DNA from: PALSA-612 sp046729255
GTDB taxonomy: Bacteria; Actinomycetota; Thermoleophilia; Gaiellales; Gaiellaceae
Direction: 5' to 3'
DNA: 26,566 nucleotides
NCBI GenBank assembly: GCA_046729255.1
Contig: JBKPGF010000003.1
Coordinates: 1 to 26,566 of the forward strand
In this document: positions 23,011-26,566 of the stretch, in pieces
How positions within the stretch are numbered: position 1 is the stretch's first letter
Layout: the number at the start of each line of letters is the position of its first letter
Translations under genes and position numbers: made by a program
The notes under the pieces: generated by a model
The model's input: only the letters and a program-made list of their open reading frames with translations
Told to the model about the DNA's origin: nothing
The model's database searches: none

Positions 23011-23023
23011 CAGTTCCGTACTT

Positions 23024-24346
23024 CTACCGCTTCCCGGCCATGCCGGGGAGCGCGGGCATCTTGCCTTTCGACATCTGCTTCATCATCTTCGCCATCTGCT
23101 TGCGGGCGTTGAGCAGCTGGTTCACCTGCTGGACGCTCGTGCCGCTGCCCTGCGCGATGCGCTTGCGCCGGGAGCCGTCGATGACAGTCGGCAGTCGGCG
23201 CTCCTGGGGCGTCATCGAGAGGATGATCGCCTCGGCACGGTCGAGCTCGCGCTCGTCGAGGTCGACGCCCTTCAGCTGCTTGCCGAGCCCGGGCACCATG
23301 GACAGCACGCCTTGGAGCGGTCCCATCTTCCGCATCATCCTCGAGCTCTGGAGGAAGTCCTCGAACGAGAACTCGCCGGCCAGCATGCGCTGCTCGATCG
23401 CGCGCTTGTCCTCTTCTTCGACAGCCTCCTCGGCCTTCTCGATGAGGGTGAGCACGTCGCCCATGCCGAGGATGCGCGATGCCATCCGGTCGGGGTGGAA
23501 GACCTCGAGCTGGTCGAGCTTCTCGCCGACGGACGCGAGCTTGATCGGCCTACCGGTGACAGCGCGAACGGAGAGTGCAGCACCGCCGCGCGCGTCGCCG
23601 TCGAGCTTCGTCAGGAGCACGCCGTCGAACGCGACGCTCTCCTGAAACGCGAGGGCGACCGCCACGGCTTCCTGCCCCGTCATCGCGTCGAGCACGAGGA
23701 GGACGTTGTGCGGGGCCGTCTCGTCGCGGATTCGCGCGAGCTCGTCCATGAGCGCCTCGTCGATCTGGAGGCGGCCGGCCGTGTCGACGATGACGACGTC
23801 CTTGCCCTGGGTTCGCGCCTGCTCGACACCCGCCCGGGCGGCAGCGACCGGATCCTCCCGCTCGCCGCTCGCCACCGGAATCTGCAGCTCCCGCCCGAGC
23901 TGCTCCAGCTGCGTGATCGCCGCGGGACGCTGAAGGTCGGCTGCGACCAGCAGCGGCGAGCGACCGTCCTTGCGCAGCATGAGAGCGAGCTTGCCGGCGG
24001 CGGTGGTCTTCCCTGATCCCTGAAGCCCGACAAGGAGGATCACCGTCGGCGGCCGGCCGGCGAAGGCGAGCCGCGAGTCGCCACCGCCCATCGTCCGGGT
24101 CAGCTCCTCGTGGACGATCTTCACGACCTCCTGCCCGGGTGTGAGGCTCTTTGTGACCTCCTGGCCGAGCGCGCGTTCCTTGACGCGGGCGGTGAAGTCC
24201 TTGACGACATCGAGGTTCACGTCGGCCTCGAGCAGCGCGAGACGGATCTCGCGCATCGCCTTCGAGATCGTCTCCTCGTCGAGCGTTCCGCGCGAGCGGA
24301 GGCCGCCGAGGACCGCCTGGAGCTTGTCGCCAAGGGCGTCGAACAT
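23024..24346 (-). CDS. ffh: signal recognition particle GTPase Ffh
   Basis: A 440-residue SRP54. It has an N domain of helices; a G domain with GLQGSGKTT (107-115), DTAGR (188-192) and TKLDGDARGG (from 246); and an M domain with FSFEDFLQSSRMM and the RNA-binding RRKRIAQGSGTSV. The tail is rich in methionine and lysine. Ffh binds signal sequences and 4.5S RNA and docks with FtsY. I chose ATG 24346 (MFDALGDKL) because an upstream in-frame start at 24397 adds 17 non-family residues. TACCCT lies 9 bases upstream. The SRP RNA gene is not in the window. Confidence 0.97.
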   Translation of the reverse strand: MFDALGDKLQAVLGGLRSRGTLDEETISKAMREIRLALLEADVNLDVVKDFTARVKERALGQEVTKSLTPGQEVVKIVHEELTRTMGGGDSRLAFAGRPPTVILLVGLQGSGKTTAAGKLALMLRKDGRSPLLVAADLQRPAAITQLEQLGRELQIPVASGEREDPVAAARAGVEQARTQGKDVVIVDTAGRLQIDEALMDELARIRDETAPHNVLLVLDAMTGQEAVAVALAFQESVAFDGVLLTKLDGDARGGAALSVRAVTGRPIKLASVGEKLDQLEVFHPDRMASRILGMGDVLTLIEKAEEAVEEEDKRAIEQRMLAGEFSFEDFLQSSRMMRKMGPLQGVLSMVPGLGKQLKGVDLDERELDRAEAIILSMTPQERRLPTVIDGSRRKRIAQGSGTSVQQVNQLLNARKQMAKMMKQMSKGKMPALPGMAGKR

Positions 24347-24355
24347 CGGCCTGGA

Positions 24356-24361
24356 AGGGTA
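24356..24361 (-). promoter_or_regulatory. putative -10 box for leaderless ffh mRNA
   Basis: TACCCT on the minus strand, 9 bases before the ATG at 24346. It lies just outside the left arm of the inverted repeat at 24367-24416. Confidence 0.4.
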
Positions 24362-24366
24362 GCTAT

Positions 24367-24416
24367 GGGAGGGCCTGGCGATCCGGCGACTGAGCACCGC
24401 GTCACCAGGCCCTCCC
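24367..24416. repeat. inverted repeat between divergent ffh and exported-protein genes
   Basis: Perfect 12-bp arms, gggagggcctgg (24367-24378) and ccaggccctccc (24405-24416), are separated by 26 bases. The dyad lies between two putative -10 boxes facing outwards (24356-24361 minus, 24419-24424 plus), so each arm falls in the promoter spacer region. It could be an operator for both genes or a folded RNA. Confidence 0.7.
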
Positions 24417-24418
24417 GC

Positions 24419-24424
24419 TATGGT
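24419..24424 (+). promoter_or_regulatory. possible -10 box of the exported-protein gene
   Basis: TATGGT lies 11 bases before the GTG at 24436. GGTGAGG (24422-24428) could instead serve as a Shine-Dalgarno site for the same start, so the role of this stretch is ambiguous. Confidence 0.3.
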
Positions 24425-24435
24425 GAGGCGGCCCC

Positions 24436-24798
24436 GTGCAACGTGTCCTCGGCACGCTCGTCCTCGCGCTCGCCCTCGGCGTCACGTCTTCGTCGAGCGC
24501 TGTGCTGCCCGGCAAGATCATCGCCAGGGCAACGGGCAAGGGGCCCTTCGCCTTCGCCGTCGCCCATGGCCAGATCGATCGGCCGACGGGTCTCTGGGCG
24601 CGGCTCGTGGGCAAAGTCGGCGAAGCCTCGGTGCTCGTCGAGTGCCTCGTCGGCACGGAGCCGACGACCGTGACGTACACCAGGCAGCGTGCCGGCCTTT
24701 ACCGCTTTCCGGTCGAGCCTGCAACGGCGGACATCTGCCACGTCACCGTGACGCTCAACGGCCGAGGGAAGATCTTGGCCGAGGTCCGAGCGCGCTGA
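24436..24798 (+). CDS. small exported protein of unknown function
   Basis: A 120-residue protein with an N-terminal signal peptide (hydrophobic LGTLVLALALG, about 5-15, with a likely cut after SSSSA near residue 22). The mature part of about 98 residues is beta-rich in appearance and has two cysteines (in VECLVG and ADICHV) that could form one disulfide. I recognise no family. It is the only plus-strand gene in the right-hand cluster, divergent from ffh across the 24367-24416 dyad, and its stop touches the stop of the MFS gene (24798/24799). An alternative to a real gene is chance, but the signal peptide and the coding-like composition support it. Confidence 0.7.
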   Translation: MQRVLGTLVLALALGVTSSSSAVLPGKIIARATGKGPFAFAVAHGQIDRPTGLWARLVGKVGEASVLVECLVGTEPTTVTYTRQRAGLYRFPVEPATADICHVTVTLNGRGKILAEVRAR

Positions 24799-26448
24799 CT
24801 ACAGCATCGCGAGCCGCGTTGCCATCTGTGTCTCCGCCATCTCCTGCACGTCGTGATGGCCCGTGACCGCCGGTATGAAGACGTCCCGGTCGAGCGCCCG
24901 GAGCTTCACGGCTGTCTCGGCCGTCACCGTCGCAGTCCGCGGCACGCCGCGAAGCAGCGCGATCTCGCCGAAGTAGTCGCCGGGACCGAGCTGAGCCACC
25001 CAGCGTCCTTCCTTGGACACGACGACGGCACCCTCTTCGATGGCATAGAAGAGATCGCCTTCGTCGCCCTCGCGAATGATCAGGTCTCCGGCGTCTGCCT
25101 CGACCGGCTGCAACGCCCGGGCGAGCCGCTCGAGGATCGACTCCGGCAGCGCGGCGAAGATCGATATCTGTCGCAGGAGCTCGAGTCCGGCCGGGGCAAG
25201 TGCCGTCGCGTCGATGCGCCGGAGGCCTGCCAAGGCGAGGATGACGACTGCGGTAACGGCTCCGCCGAGCACAGCCAAGGCAGCACGAATGCCCATGGTC
25301 TCGATCAGCAACGGCATGAGCAGCGCACCGCCTGCCATGGCGCCGATGATCGCGCTCTCCATGGCGCCGAACACGCGGGCCATCACTTCGTCGGGAACCG
25401 TGCGCTGAAGAATCGTGTACGCGTTGATGTCGACAAGAGAGTTGCCGAAACCGACGAGCACCATGGCCGCGGCGGCGACACCGAGCCTCGGCCACGCCGC
25501 GATCGCGAGCAGCGGTGCGGACCAGAGCAGGATACCGAAGCCGAAGTCGAGAGCCAGCCTGCCGCGCTGGGCAAGGACGAGCGCAACGAAGCCGCCGAAG
25601 AGCCCGCCGATGCCCATGACCGCGTCGAGGTAGCCGACCCCGCCGCGGCCAAGCTCGAGCAGGTCGAGGGCGAGCGTGACGACGAATACGAGGGACGCGC
25701 CGGCGACGACGGTCTGCGCGCAATAGACGCCGATCAGCAGCCGGATGTCGCGCGACCCGAGAATCGCGCGGAAGCCGGCGCTCGCATCGGCGAGGAAGGA
25801 CCCGCGTCCTTCGGAAGCGGTCTCGCGGGCGCCCGGGGCCGGCGCTCGCAGGCCGACGATGAAGGCCGCCGACCAGAGGAAGGTGGCCGCGTTGACGAGA
25901 TAGACGGCTTCGATGTCTGCGGCGGCAAGCAGCAGGCCTCCGAGTGCAGGCCCGAGGAAGAACCCGAGGCTCTCGATGGTGCTGGAGGCGACGTTCGCCG
26001 CCGTGAGCTCTGCGGGATCACGCGCCAGGCTGGGGAGCAGCGCCGCTTGAGCCGGACGGAAGCATGTGCTGACCAGGGCAGTGGCGATGGCAAGCGCATA
26101 CACGACGATCGGCTCGCCGTCCGAGGCGATCTTCGCCGCGGCGACGAGCACGAGCGCTGCTCGCACGACATCGGATACGAGCATGACCCGCTTGCGCGGG
26201 TAGCGGTCGGCAAGCGTCGATGCGAGCGGCAGCGCGAAGGCCATCGACAGATAGCGCACAACACCAAGCGCCCCCACAGCTGCGGGACCGCCCTGGTCAT
26301 ACGCGTAGACCGCGACAGCGATCGCGTACGCCCAGTCGCCGACGATCGAGCCGGCAAAAGCGAGCTGCAGGCGCCGCAGTCCGGGATTCCGGAAGACGCT
26401 GGCGAGCGACCGTCCCGACTCGTGAAGCTTCTCGCCGAGCCCGGTCAG
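24799..26448 (-). CDS. MFS transporter fused to a cyclic-nucleotide-binding domain
   Basis: A protein of about 549 residues if started at CTG 26448. The first 430 or so residues are a major facilitator: a cytosolic lead-in ending in LRRLQLAFAGSIVGDWAYAIA (first helix), then ADRYPRKRVML (motif A type loop) and about ten further hydrophobic segments. The last 120 residues are a CAP/CNB domain with GDYFGEIALLRGVPRTATVTA (phosphate-binding cassette with Glu and Arg). Transport in or out may be gated by cAMP or cGMP; the cargo is unknown. Canonical starts exist only from GTG 26277, which would delete the first helix. The upstream coding frame has no ATG, GTG or TTG, and CTG 26448 overlaps the ftsY stop as CTGA with GAGG 7 bases upstream. 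Confidence 0.85.
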   Translation of the reverse strand: MTGLGEKLHESGRSLASVFRNPGLRRLQLAFAGSIVGDWAYAIAVAVYAYDQGGPAAVGALGVVRYLSMAFALPLASTLADRYPRKRVMLVSDVVRAALVLVAAAKIASDGEPIVVYALAIATALVSTCFRPAQAALLPSLARDPAELTAANVASSTIESLGFFLGPALGGLLLAAADIEAVYLVNAATFLWSAAFIVGLRAPAPGARETASEGRGSFLADASAGFRAILGSRDIRLLIGVYCAQTVVAGASLVFVVTLALDLLELGRGGVGYLDAVMGIGGLFGGFVALVLAQRGRLALDFGFGILLWSAPLLAIAAWPRLGVAAAAMVLVGFGNSLVDINAYTILQRTVPDEVMARVFGAMESAIIGAMAGGALLMPLLIETMGIRAALAVLGGAVTAVVILALAGLRRIDATALAPAGLELLRQISIFAALPESILERLARALQPVEADAGDLIIREGDEGDLFYAIEEGAVVVSKEGRWVAQLGPGDYFGEIALLRGVPRTATVTAETAVKLRALDRDVFIPAVTGHHDVQEMAETQMATRLAML

Positions 26449-26566
26449 GCCTGATCCTCGTCGCGGCCGACGAGGGCACGCGCGAAGTCGCCTGCGTCGA
26501 AGGGCCGTAGATCCTGGAGGCCCTCGCCGATGCCGATCAGCTTGACGGGCAGCCCCAGCTCGACGG
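26445..26566 (-). CDS. ftsY: signal recognition particle receptor FtsY, C-terminal end
   Basis: Only the last 39 or so codons are in the window: VELGLPVKLIGIGEGLQDLRP in parts, then FDAGDFARALVG and a short acidic end. The GEG-xxDLRPFD block is the usual end of the FtsY/SRP GTPase domain. FtsY docks SRP-ribosome complexes to the translocon. Its TGA (26445-26447) overlaps the CTG start of the next gene. Ffh is the other member of the SRP GTPase pair, with two unrelated genes between them. Confidence 0.9.
   Translation of the reverse strand, partial: VELGLPVKLIGIGEGLQDLRPFDAGDFARALVGRDEDQA

Noticed and set aside
24367..24416. The ffh-side inverted repeat as the SRP (4.5S) RNA gene.
   Set aside because: The conserved SRP RNA tetraloop and internal-loop sequences are not visible, and it sits within the promoter region.
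24853..26454. A 533-residue plus-strand open frame opposite the MFS gene.
   Set aside because: Its translation is a charged, low-complexity shadow, whereas the minus frame shows membrane helices and a CNB domain.

Overview
The window is high-GC, densely packed bacterial DNA from an actinobacterium. Most starts are GTG or ATG, neighbouring genes often share a 4-base NTGA overlap, and many genes appear to be leaderless. A deep-branching class such as Thermoleophilia is a guess from the overall look, not shown by the sequence. No rRNA, tRNA, CRISPR array, insertion sequence or prophage was seen. No gap between genes exceeds about 165 bases.

Left part (1-5096, minus strand): an AddAB/AdnAB-like DNA double-strand-break processing pair. 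The B subunit has a C-terminal nuclease and an Fe-S cluster and overlaps the UvrD-type helicase subunit by ATGA; the helicase runs off the left edge. A small zinc-ribbon protein (5187-5381) is divergent from an isocitrate/isopropylmalate dehydrogenase family gene (5490-6560), which is followed by an exported protein of unknown function. A small HD-GYP protein comes next on the minus strand. Then comes the three-gene proton-translocating transhydrogenase operon pntAA-pntAB-pntB, coupled to an ornithine cyclodeaminase/mu-crystallin family gene.

Middle part (11518-18132): a cupin, then comM-dprA (minus), lemA-htpX (plus), a solitary DNA methyltransferase (minus) and a second htpX (minus) that ends in a strong hairpin terminator.

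Right part (18296-26566, minus strand): a conserved translation/secretion cluster. In transcription order it is ftsY (3' end only), an MFS transporter fused to a cyclic-nucleotide-binding domain, ffh, rpsP, khpA, a metallophosphoesterase, rimM, trmD, lepB, rplS, rnhB and yraN. A small exported-protein gene sits on the plus strand between ffh and the MFS gene. In many bacteria comM-dprA follows yraN directly; here lemA-htpX, the methyltransferase and the second htpX lie in between.

The most notable features are: (1) a recurrent TAnnnT box 6-10 bases before start codons that lack a Shine-Dalgarno site; (2) an MFS gene whose only sensible start is CTG, overlapping the ftsY stop as CTGA; (3) an acidic tail on ribosomal protein L19 whose coding sequence covers the only usable rnhB starts; (4) a yraN frame with no ATG/GTG/TTG at its expected start; (5) a palindromic element translated inside the methyltransferase; (6) a 12-bp-arm inverted repeat between the ffh promoter and the divergent exported-protein gene.
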